A DNA stretch of 64,000 nt from assembly GCF_905163445.1 (NCBI RefSeq), contig NC_053199.1, positions 10,310,001-10,374,000 on the forward strand, written 5' to 3'. A model generated the notes under the pieces. The model was given only the letters and a program-made list of their open reading frames with translations. It did not search any database and had not been told where the DNA came from. This DNA is from Pararge aegeria. Taxonomy: Eukaryota; Arthropoda; Insecta; Lepidoptera; Nymphalidae. A program made the position numbers and the translations under genes. Positions 46,281 through 55,459 of this stretch are shown one piece after another (position 1 is the first letter of the stretch; each line of letters opens with the position of its first letter).

Positions 46281-46783
46281 TGGAGTTTACTCCTTAAGTA
46301 CGATTGTCGAAACATACACAAAAAGAGTTTATTTAGCTGAATAAAGATTAATACCATATGAAAGGGTAAATTAAAAATCCTGTGCAATTTATTCACACAC
46401 GGCGGAAGTGTAACTTCTTAAAACTAGCCTACGGGAGATTGAGATATGTAGAGTATCAGAACTATTAGGATAAATGTAATGTTTATTATTTAGTTTCCAT
46501 GGTAACAAGAATAGGAAAAAAGTTGTATAATGTTTTCTCTTATAATCTCACTCTGTCCCATATATATATATGTGTTTGTTTCTTTACCTAGATAATATTC
46601 GGTTTCCTTGGTAACTTAAATAGGAAAAATAAGCTAATTAAACGAAAGCGACGTTGCATGTTTGCGCATCACAGTTGCCTGGCATGCAACGTCGCAAAGC
46701 GAAAACGTAACGAGGTCATTCATCTAGATTTTACTCCTCACATGCCTTATATATGAAAATCGATTCTTAAGGAGTAAACTCCA
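46281..46783. mobile_element. Candidate MITE with 17-bp inverted ends and internal hairpin
   Basis: ggagtttactccttaag at 46282-46298 and its exact mirror at 46766-46782. Inside, gcgacgttgcatg (46648-46660) and its mirror (46683-46695) form a 13-bp stem. A pair of related subrepeats (tttccatggtaac; tttccttggtaac) also lies inside. No target duplication recognised. Confidence 0.45.
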
Positions 46784-46854
46784 TTAACTTAATAAGCAAA
46801 CTCTCAACCCCAATACGCATCTTTAACTTTATAGAAAGTAAATATAACTTGTTT

Positions 46855-47130
46855 TATCGGGGAAGGAAAACATCGATAGGAAATATGCATACCTGAGATT
46901 TATCGGTAGTGTTAACAAGGTCGTGTGAAGTACTAGTCTGCAATGGGCCAGCGTTATGTAGACTGGTAATGGGTGTGTAGAATAATGAGATGCAACGCAT
47001 TAGTGTGAAAAACCGTTCAGCAATTTTAGCATGAAGGACCACAAACCCGCATTGGAGCAGCGTGGTCAGGTTTAGGGTCAATGCACTAAATCACTCTTCT
47101 ACAGGAGAGACAACCTGTGCTCAGCAGTGG
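46855..47130 (+). mobile_element. SINE-C 3' part and RTE-like tail
   Basis: 46860-46985: ggaaggaaaacatcgatagg, gcaatgggccagcgttatgt. 47030-47125: cccgcattggagcagcgtgg, acctgtgctcagcagtggga. Confidence 0.55.
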
Positions 47131-47555
47131 GATGTTAACGATGACGTCACACAGTCTTAATTATAACATTGAGTAATCATAAAATCTCATAAATAGTCTC
47201 TTTGCAAGCCTCTTGCAAAACTTTCCAACAAATTGAAGACGTAGCTTTCAATTAAAAATTTCCTTAGGCCGAATAAGCAATAAACAAAAGGAAAACGGAA
47301 AATCTCATTTCATTACTGTTTTTATTTATTTAATATTTCATCGCTTATTTTATCGTTCAACTGGTTTTATTTTCGAACTCGTTAGTATTAGTTCGGGAAG
47401 ATGACGAAAGGTACTTCCATTAATTAGAATGTAAAACAAGACTCACTTTTATAATAATAAATAGCTTTTACCTTTTGTTTTTGTCAAGCAGTACAGATTT
47501 TTAATGCTATCATGGACAACAGCGTTTTTTTTTATCATTTGTAATTTACAAGGCA
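47131..47555. other. No feature recognised
   Basis: AT-rich, no repeat recognised. Confidence 0.35.
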
Positions 47556-49440
47556 ATTAATCATCATCATCATCATCATCAACAGTCTATAGCAGTCCAC
47601 TGCAGGACTATAGGCCACTCCCAACGGGAGGATTTGCCTATAACCACCTCGCTGGGCAGACGGGTTGGTGATCACAGTAGATAGTAGCAGTAGCAATGAG
47701 GACGTTACTGGCCGTTCTCCAGTGGCGTGCATAGGGTTTTCGGTCAGGGTATGCATTACAAAAAATAGGTACTGAACATGCTATTTTGATGTTACTGTAT
47801 AATTTTATTTGTGAGTAGGTACCTAACCTAACATTTTTTGTGATACCCATGTAGATCTTCTCATCATCTCCAGTATAGTAAGTTCTGATACGACCGACCA
47901 GCGAGTTTTTAAAATTGTCTGCCATTGCAGCAATTACATTAAATAATGTTTTTTTAGTGTAAACAATAAACAAACATAGGTATTATTATAAATAAATAAT
48001 GAAACAAAAAACTGATCACTGCTATTCGCCTGTTTATGTAAGTCAGTCAGACCCCTTTTTACGTGCCGCTCCTTGTAGGTGCATTCCTTCCTTTACGAAT
48101 AATATCAATAAAACGTTAGTTAAGAATTAGCTCTAAACTTACCTACATTGTCCAAGCACACTGAGCCATCAGATCACACGCCGAACATTAGAACTTTCTT
48201 ACACTAAGCATATTCCTCACAATCATTTACAAACAGTACACTGTCACATAGGTTAATGTTAACAGTAATAATTGTAACTATATACAAACAACCGTATAGC
48301 AAACGAAAAATCAGTATAGTAGTATAGTAGTAGTATTTAATTATAATTCAGTGAATATAAGTTGTTATGACAGAAGGTAAAAGGTAAACAATAATGGCGC
48401 TTAGCGATCGCCAGCGATAATGAGAATATCATAGTCAAAATATGTCCGTAATATTTTCTTAGTATACAAATGCTAATAAAAGTTGTTGTTTGAACAATAA
48501 ATAAAAAATATATTACTTCATCAGTTACCAGTGGCACCTGGTAAACGTTAATTATTTATTTAACATAATTCGGCAACTTTTAATTTGGTTATTTTAATAT
48601 ACTTTTTGAACAAATTAAGTACTCATAAATTTCTAAAGACCTTGAATGTAATGAAATTCATTGAAAATTTTTTTAAGTACAAAAAAGAATTATTGCCGTT
48701 TAAAACAATAAACAAAACAAAGCAAATTAAATTTGCTTATAAAAAAACAAAGCATACATTTGGATTTCTAATTTCTGTAAGCAGTGCTTTTAAGATTTGC
48801 ACACAAGCGAAATCCCTATACTGGAAACCTGGAAAACTGGCACACATAGAAAGAGCCAAATATTGTGTAAGCACGCACGCGATTATATCATTACACACCA
48901 GAACTTACTTGTGTGCACGTGCACACTAGTAACGACAGATACATTCAATTGCCTTGCTTCTATGGAGACCGCGGCGGCGTGGCGAATTAATTCGAGCGAC
49001 GAATAAACGATTTACCCGGCAATGGATACTATATCGTGAAAACCCCAGCTAATATTATGAGATTTAAATTATATTTCACTTACACTCACGCGTAACTTTT
49101 TATTTAGGGATACTGTTTACAATTTAAAATCAAAATATAATCGAAATATTATGCAGTTTGTCTATTTTAGTTCTAAACCGTGACACGGGATTTGACCATT
49201 GATTTACATAGAAGTGCGGCCGGTTTTAACTAGATGGCGCTTTTATAGTTTTCTATTAATTGTTTAAATTTTTTTTAATCTTTAAATTTTAGGTCGTCCA
49301 TATGGTCTGAGAGGCCCTGAGGTCAGGGTATGCACTGCTTATTTGCATCTATGAGATGCACGCCACTGCCGTTCTCTGTTGTATTCTCTTAGTCGCCTCG
49401 TACGAAGCCTGCGAGATGAGGAGGTGCGAGATGTCAAGTT
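47556..49440 (-). mobile_element. RTE-type repeat interrupted by a hAT element
   Basis: 47560-47719 (atcatcatcatcatcatcat; gccactcccaacgggaggat) and 49377-49440 (tctcttagtcgcctcgtacg) join into one repeat when 47720-49376 is removed. 15604-15700 gives the uninterrupted reference. Confidence 0.65.
47720..49368. mobile_element. hAT-type non-autonomous element, 1649 bp, perfect 8-bp target duplication
   Basis: Starts cagtggcgtgcat and ends atgcacgccactg (13-bp inverted ends), followed inward by cagggtatgca on both sides. ccgttctc flanks it at 47712-47719 and 49369-49376. No hAT transposase motif is visible. The largest frames (minus 47973 inward; plus 48585-48929) do not match a dimerisation domain I know. 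Internal GC-richer patch at 48950-49020. Confidence 0.85.
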
Positions 49441-49489
49441 AGATCTTAAAAGTAACGAATGTACCTACTCTCGTTACTTTTTCATTCCA

Positions 49490-49725
49490 ATACAAGTTAG
49501 CCCTCGATAGCAATTTCACCTGGTAACTTGGTAAGTGATGATGCAGTCTAAAATGGTAGCGGGCTAGCCTCTTACGGAGTATGGCAGTTATACTCCGTAA
49601 GAGGAATCAAAGTAGGCCTGTGTAATTCCGAAATTATAAATTCCAAAATTACCCCTACCGAGAATCTAACCTGGGACCTCGTACTTAAAACCACAGCTCT
49701 CACCACTGCGCTAGGTAGGTCGTCC
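49490..49725 (-). mobile_element. SINE-A copy with a perfect internal hairpin
   Basis: gttagccctcgatagcaatt to cactgcgctaggtaggtcgt. 49568-49582 and 49590-49604 are exact inverted 15-mers (cctcttacggagtat) with a 7-base loop. The body between hairpin and B box is shortened. Confidence 0.75.
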
Positions 49726-50106
49726 ATAAATAAAATTTAAAATACTTGGTACTTTTACTAACGTATGATAAAAACCCTTGCTTTCAAGTCTTGAACTCGA
49801 GACTTGTTTAACGAAGATACACATTTACCTTCTTAACTGAAATATCATGTTTCAAATGTAATATGGCACCCACTTAAATTTGACCTCGAGACAAGGTGTG
49901 CTTACAAATTACCTCTATGCGAGCAGACGAGCATCTAATAATGCCACTTCAACATTATGAAAAAGTAGTATACTCGTACCTTCAACTCTCGGGGTTCTAT
50001 CCAGGTAAAAGCCGGTTATTAATGGTTTTATTCACAGAGTTGAGAACATACAGAACTCTCATTCAGCCATTATTGCAGTGAATTGTATCCAAAATCAACA
50101 CGTCAA

Positions 50107-50226
50107 AATAAAAAAAAATAAAAAAAAGAAACATTTATTTCAAGTAGGCCTAATATAAGCACTTTTGAAACGTCAAGTCTGTCTGTGCGTAGTGACTCTA
50201 CCACTACACACAGACAGACTTGACGT
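50107..50226 (-). mobile_element. CR1-like LINE 3' UTR inserted in repeat E
   Basis: A/T-rich tail start (aaaaaaaaataaaaaa), tttcaagtaggcctaatata, cttttgaaacgtcaagtctg. The acagacagacttgacgt end is a reverse copy of the same words, so the fragment folds back on itself. Confidence 0.65.
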
Positions 50227-50365
50227 GTTACTTCACACTCGCGGAATATTGCTCGCTCACAAAATTTTTCCCATTTTACCATTAAGTCCGGTCAATTTAG
50301 ACATTCGAAGTTACATAAAGTCCCAACAAGAAAAAAAGTATAGATACAATTGGACATTGGAATTG

Positions 50366-50632
50366 GACGGCCGACTGCGCAGTGGGCAGCGACCCTGCTT
50401 TCTGAGTCCAAGGCCGTGGGTTCGATTCCCACAACTGGAAAATGTTTGTGTGATGAGCATAAGTGTTTTTCAGTGTCTGGGTGTTTATATGTATTTTCTA
50501 AGTATTTATGTATATATAATTCATAAAAATATTCATCAGTCATCTTAGTACCCATAACACAAGCTACGCTTACTTTGGGGCTAGGCACACATCGCCCATG
50601 TGTGTATTGTCGTAGTATATTTATTATTATAA
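50366..50632 (+). mobile_element. SINE-B copy, full length
   Basis: Head gacggccgactgcgcagtgg, B box ggttcgattcc, body and 3' end tgtcgtagtatatttatta. A small duplication (cacacatcgccc) near the 3' end. Confidence 0.9.
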
Positions 50633-50645
50633 TTTTTATAGATAA

Positions 50646-51242
50646 CTAGAGGACCCGCGCGACTTCAAAAAATAGTCGTCGCGGACTGTTTTATAGAACT
50701 TTAAAGAAACAACAAGTCCGATATACTTACTACATACTTCCGTCGTTTGGCGTAACGTTTACCGTTCACGCATCGCGCGGATCAGAATCTCTTAAAAAGG
50801 ATATTTTATGTATTTTTGCAACATTTCTCATTATTCGATAGTAGCGTGATGTTATATAGCCATAATTGTTACTACAAATCGAAAAAAAAAACGAAACAGC
50901 ATTTTCTGAGATTAGCGCGTTCAACCAAACAAAATTTAAAAGTTTTATAATATTTCAACTATGCCTATCCAAAAAACTACATCCATCTAAAACTCCGTTG
51001 CACCGATTTTGAAAGACAAATGCGGATATCAAAATGCAAATAATGATGCTATCCTGAATCGGTTTGCTTTTCCGGGATAAAAAGAAGCCTATGAGTTATT
51101 CCAGACTATATTGTAAGTATCTCTCCCAGATTTCAGCCAAATCGGTTCATTCGTTATGGCGTTAAAGCGTAACAAACATCCATCCATCGATCCATCCATA
51201 CATCTATCCTCACAAACTTTCGCATTTATAATGTTAGTAGGA
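50646..51242 (-). mobile_element. Helitron-3 copy, long form
   Basis: In minus orientation A|TCCTACTAACATTATAAATG to gtcgcgcgggtcctCTAG|T, 597 bases. Contains ccatccatcgatccatcca microsatellite-like repeats near the 5' end. No Rep/helicase frame. Confidence 0.75.
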
Positions 51243-51429
51243 TGGTACGCATGCATTCGATCGTTGTCCCATATGCCTTGCGACTTGCTGTTATCTGTTA
51301 AGAATTATATCCTTGATCTCTGACAATATTCATCAGATCTTCATTAAAATTCGACAATACATGCTTGGTAGTATATATACACTGTCAAATAAAAAAAGGA
51401 TTAATAAAATCGTGTCGTTTAATTTAAAC

Positions 51430-51660
51430 GGAGATATGAAGTAAAATTGATAAAAAAAAACATCCCAAATCGTGATAAAAAGTATCCTTTATGTTGACCC
51501 GGGATATCAGCTAACACTGTACCAAATTTTATTTCAATCCGTTCAGTAGTTTTCACGTGATGCCCGGACAGACAGACAGACAAAAATTAAATAAAAATCT
51601 GTTTTGGACTCAGTATCTATTATAAAGCATACAGAAATCTTCCAGTTACAGTTTTATTAT
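51430..51660 (-). mobile_element. Helitron-3-related fragment (repeat D, copy 2)
   Basis: Reverse copy of 24165-24400: tgacccgggatatcagctaa, cccggacagacagacagac, cttccagttacagttttatt. Confidence 0.55.
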
Positions 51661-52030
51661 AACTGTAGATTTTATGATCTACAATTTTTGTCTGAGGTAC
51701 TTTTATGATAAAACTTACCGTTTTGCTGAAAATCGCGAAAAAACTCATTTTTTTAACCTTTGACCTTAAATAATTTTTTTCCATACACGGGCATGATGGG
51801 GAACTTCTAGACATTGTTTATAATTATGTTTTGAGCAATTTCACTGAATTTCAGCTTGTTGGGACTTTATGTAACTTCACTCGTAATTATTTGGTCTAAA
51901 TTGACCGGATTATTTTTATGGTAAGCTTTTAAAACGCTAGAGGGAAAATAATCTCTGTCGACTACTAAATGGTATAAAGTGAATAGCCGCCTGTTTCCAG
52001 AAACACTTTTCTGTATGTTTTTTTCTTAAT

Positions 52031-52720
52031 TCTCTGGTTTTATTATTAATATCTATTATTCTAATACTTTCTCGATTCAATAATACGCCAACAAACAGAT
52101 GCTCTTATCTAATTTACATTTATCAAAATCAACTTTTAAATTCAGAATTTGGAATCAAATTATTTATTTATTTTTTTTTTTTTTTTCAATTCAATTCATA
52201 TGAAATAAATTGAATTTTGAACTGAAATACTATATAATACCCACAGCTTTTAGGAAAATATTCACCGAACACTTATCGGTAGGTTGAGTCAAATTAAGTT
52301 TACATGACGCTTTGTCAATGCTATATGCACTTGTAATTAACGTGCAAATCAATCCATGTTTTTGTGTGTGTGCTATTTTTAAAAACGTGTAATATACATG
52401 TTGTTAGTGCTCTTAATAAAAAAAAAAAACTCAAAATAAATATGACAGTCACTTAAAATGGAAGTAAATACTCCTTAAGATAAATGTTCTGTACCTGATA
52501 AGAAGTCCCACCTCTAGGCGACAGACGAAAATAATACTTTAATTTTACATTCACCGATTTTGGTCAATTGATGGTAATGAAGATTGAACTTGTAAAAGAA
52601 ATGTTATTGCGGTCACTCTTTAAGCCTGGATCTCTTTTTTTAATAATCAGAATGACCTGACCAAAGTCGATTTGGTAACATAGGATGTAAGTATCATATC
52701 TTTATGTAACCATTAAAAAT
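52031..52720. other. No feature recognised
   Basis: AT-rich with a T run at 52165-52186. Confidence 0.35.
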
Positions 52721-52724
52721 TTCC

Positions 52725-52995
52725 CCTCCCAGCACGGCTAGCATGGTCAGGAGACAATTAAGTTCCCGGGGAAATGATATAAATTTATCTTCTCTCAGTG
52801 CTTTATCAACTCTCAGAGCACTGGCGCACAAGTGGAAATAATATCCAAATAATATATGTGTATTAATAAACGGGGGTTAAATTCTCGTTTTCCATGTTCC
52901 AGTGATTTAGCAGATGGGCACGTTAATTGTATCCCTTGCCAGGGGATATAATCGGGGATATATTTTTTATCTCCCGCCCGTGCTAGCCCTGGAGG
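52725..52995. repeat. Moderate-GC segment, possibly a transposon end
   Basis: Opens with ccagcacggctagcatggtc and closes with cccgcccgtgctagccctgg, which are loosely inverted. It borders the LINE-J copy. I cannot name it. Confidence 0.3.
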
Positions 52996-53017
52996 TCACA
53001 CGGACTTGCGACCAATT

Positions 53018-53470
53018 AAAAATGTGCCAAATCTTATGAGGAGACGACGATGCTCAAAATCTTCATAACCAACTGTGTTATACGTGCCCCAAAAGACAAT
53101 AGCCTTCGTCCACGAAAAAAAAAATTATTTGTGGTCCCTTCCTGTAACACTGTTGCACGAAGCATGGCACCTGTACCGCGTTCATTGTCGTCATTCAATG
53201 CGCTCTTGGCAATGCTAAATGGGATCCATTCCATGATGGGTGCACAGCATTGTTCCGTGAATTGTTGAGATACTCTGAGCATATTGAATGACCTTTACTT
53301 CAAGATTCGTAGTGTGTCACTATAGTAGAATATATAAATATAATGGCTTTTATAATGTTTAATTCATCTTTTTATTCATTAGCCTTATAGTTATACATAA
53401 ATTATGTAGTTCTATCTAGTTAGTGTACGTGGCCCTGCCGTACTAACAAGATATAAAATAAATAAATAAT
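53018..53470 (+). mobile_element. LINE-J 3' end, copy 2
   Basis: Homologue of 1478-1908: caaaagacaatagccttcgt, gtggtcccttcctgtaacac, gaattgttgagatactctga, with tail aaaataaataaataa. A small deletion after gcgctcttgg shifts the frame relative to copy 1. Confidence 0.7.
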
Positions 53471-53559
53471 TTGATACAACTCAACTACAACTAAAAAGGA
53501 AATAACTGAAAAGGAGACATTAAACATTCGACTCAATAAAACAACCAATCAAAATAGGA

Positions 53560-54809
53560 ACTCGTTTATTTACAAACATTCAATTAATTATTTACACATC
53601 GTTACCTACCTAACGAAATGGCAACTTGAGCAAATCTCTAACTCATAATATTATGCATTATTATATTTATTGTATTGATAAAATTTACGATATTGAAAGT
53701 AATACAGAAATGTTATAATAACTTATTATTAAAAAGTGACCATTTAAGGGAATAAATCGTAGAAAAATAAGACCAACTTATATTATTAATGTATTAGTAA
53801 AGAAAATACCTAAATAGGCTATTCACAAAATACCTTTAAGGTAGATCAAGGAAAAGGAAAGTGAGTGACAGCTTAACGATTAATTTGTTCGACAGCTTAG
53901 TTGTCTATTAGAAAATTAACAAATAACTATCCGCAAGATTATAGCACAATTCTAAAACTAAAATATTGTAAAACAGTAAGCAAATAATTTTAAACAAGTT
54001 TTAATCACGAAGTTATAGCTTATGCCGTTTAAAAATTGTATATTTGACTTTTTATAGAAAAAAACAGACAAGAAAAGGGGAGACGAAACCTGGATAGAAA
54101 AATAAAAAAAATCCTACGCCAAGGAAGGACGTGTTATACTTCAGTTATGCTAATATGATTCGGACAATCGTTTTTATTTAAAAAAAAAACATGCTTCGAT
54201 TGAAACCCAATCATTCGGAGCTAATGCAACAATGTCAACTGACTTTTAACTTTGCCTTTCATGTTTCACCTTCGTTTCCTAATCGCCGTCCTTATTAAAA
54301 TATATTTACCTACTACTTTTACTTAAAATTATAATAGCTGCGTAGATACATTTACTACGCTACACTTAGATTTATAATACGTGGAATGTGATGAAAAATA
54401 CGCATAGATATACCGTTTTACGAATTAATCTAACAGACATTATAATAGTTTGAATATTTATTAGATTGATTTAGTAACGAAAAATAATACCGAGCTGAAG
54501 ACAAAAGATACAAGATGTGAGAGCCGAAATGTGAAATTTTATAAGGTCTTTGGACTAATTAATACAAAATTACAAAAAAAAAAACTTTTTGTACATTTTT
54601 TTTTAATGGATGTCTTCTTTACATCTGTTGCTAGTTTCCTAAACTACGTTCACAACTTTTATTATTAATAACAATTAATGTACCTACTACACAATAATTA
54701 TTGTGACAATCTATTTCATCATAAAACATTAAAAGCTGCTCTGGTAGGAAAATAAACCCTACTTATGATGTATCAATTCGTAATACTCAGGGCGGAATGT
54801 CAAGAGATG
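53560..54809 (-). other. Probable 3' UTR of the furin-like gene
   Basis: About 1.25 kb of AT-rich, repeat-free sequence lies directly downstream of the furin stop codon. On the minus strand an AATAAA signal occurs near 53567-53572 (plus strand tttatt in tcgtttatttac), followed by AT-rich sequence. Other AATAAA or ATTAAA-like words occur nearer the stop, for example around 54658, so shorter alternative ends are possible. A retrotransposon fragment starts just past this point (53470 and below), which suggests the transcript ends between 53480 and 53570. The end point is inferred. Confidence 0.45.
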
Positions 54810-55459
54810 CTATAAATTCATATCGTCCTCCGACTCACTTTCACTTGAATACTTATTGAGGGCTTTGTGAATTTCCTCCTCAATTTCTATGGCGCTCTGG
54901 TGCTTCTCATCTACCGCCAACTTATTATACTCATACGCTGACTTAATATTAGAATCGTAGTTGTTACCAGAGCAACAAAAACCCAACCGTCGAAGTGTAC
55001 AGAATATCACGTACAATGAAATAAGACTGACAATAATTATTAAAGCGATAACAAGATTTACATTCATTTTATAGTGCCAATTAGCCATGTCAATTTGTGG
55101 TAGAACTGCATTAGGATAGCAGTAAAATTTCGGCTCAAAATCTGTAAGATTGAAGAGTTGGGCGTCATCTAAACACGAAGAGCACTGGCTGTTTTGTGGA
55201 CCTGTACAAGTGGCGCAAGTGTAATGGCAAGGCAGACAATAAGAAGGTAATTTAGATAAATTAGCTAGTGGTTCCATATCGCGCGCCTCCGTTGATCTTT
55301 GCTTAGCGGAATTGCCCTGTCGCTTCATTACGACCGAAGGACCACCAGTCTCTAACAAAGTAAGGTTACGCCTGCGAGAGCTTCGTTCGATGGCGTACGT
55401 TCCACCCGGGCAAAGCTGATAGCATCGTCCGTCGTACAAATGCATACCCTTCGCGCATT
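54810..55459 (-). CDS. Fur1: Furin-like proprotein convertase, C-terminal (last) coding exon
   Basis: Last coding exon of a membrane-bound furin-type serine endoprotease, which cleaves precursor proteins after basic motifs in the trans-Golgi and endosomes. The open frame gives 215 full residues. It begins after a good acceptor (pyrimidine-rich tract, then cccattag, AG at 55460-55461); the first two exon bases complete a codon started in the previous exon. Cysteines at residues 1, 12, 16, 74, 77, 81, 84, 92, 95 and 113 form furin-type Cys-rich spacing (CLPCHYTCATC, CSSC). Possible N-glycosylation sites are NLT at 31, NLS at 66 and NLT at 103. One transmembrane helix lies at about 132-153. The cytosolic tail holds CC at 161-162, YNKL (Yxx-hydrophobic type) at 177-180 and a serine/acidic cluster SSESESEDD at 204-212, matching the TGN sorting layout of furins. 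The stop is TAG at 54810-54812. The S8 catalytic and P domains are not seen in the window. The choice of Fur1 over a paralogue rests on the short Cys-rich region and is less sure than the furin call. Confidence 0.85.

Larger units (their letters stand above)
50286..51908. mobile_element. Composite element with about 45-bp inverted ends
   Basis: tccggtcaatttagac...gttacataaagtcccaacaa at the left and cttgttgggactttatgtaa...gtctaaattgaccgga at the right are inverted copies (the right has about 12 extra bases). It encloses SINE-B, Helitron-3 and repeat D. It sits inside repeat E. Possible 3-bp TTA duplication, not certain; superfamily unresolved. Confidence 0.6.
50045..52030 (+). repeat. Dispersed repeat E, copy 3, broken by insertions
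   Basis: 50045-50105 and 50227-50285 flank a CR1-like UTR (50107-50226). The end of E resumes at about 51915-52030 (tctgtcgactactaaatggt; cagaaacactttt). The gap 50286-51908 is a separate element. Confidence 0.6.

Noticed and set aside
47638..47973. 111-codon minus-strand frame (NFKNSLVGRIRTYYTGDDEK)
   Set aside because: It crosses the hAT left end and runs into the flanking repeat, so it is not a natural gene; the internal part has no known motif.
48585..48929. Coding frame inside the hAT element as its transposase
   Set aside because: Lysine/phenylalanine-rich from AT bias and no hAT dimerisation or zinc-finger motif. Treated as non-coding.
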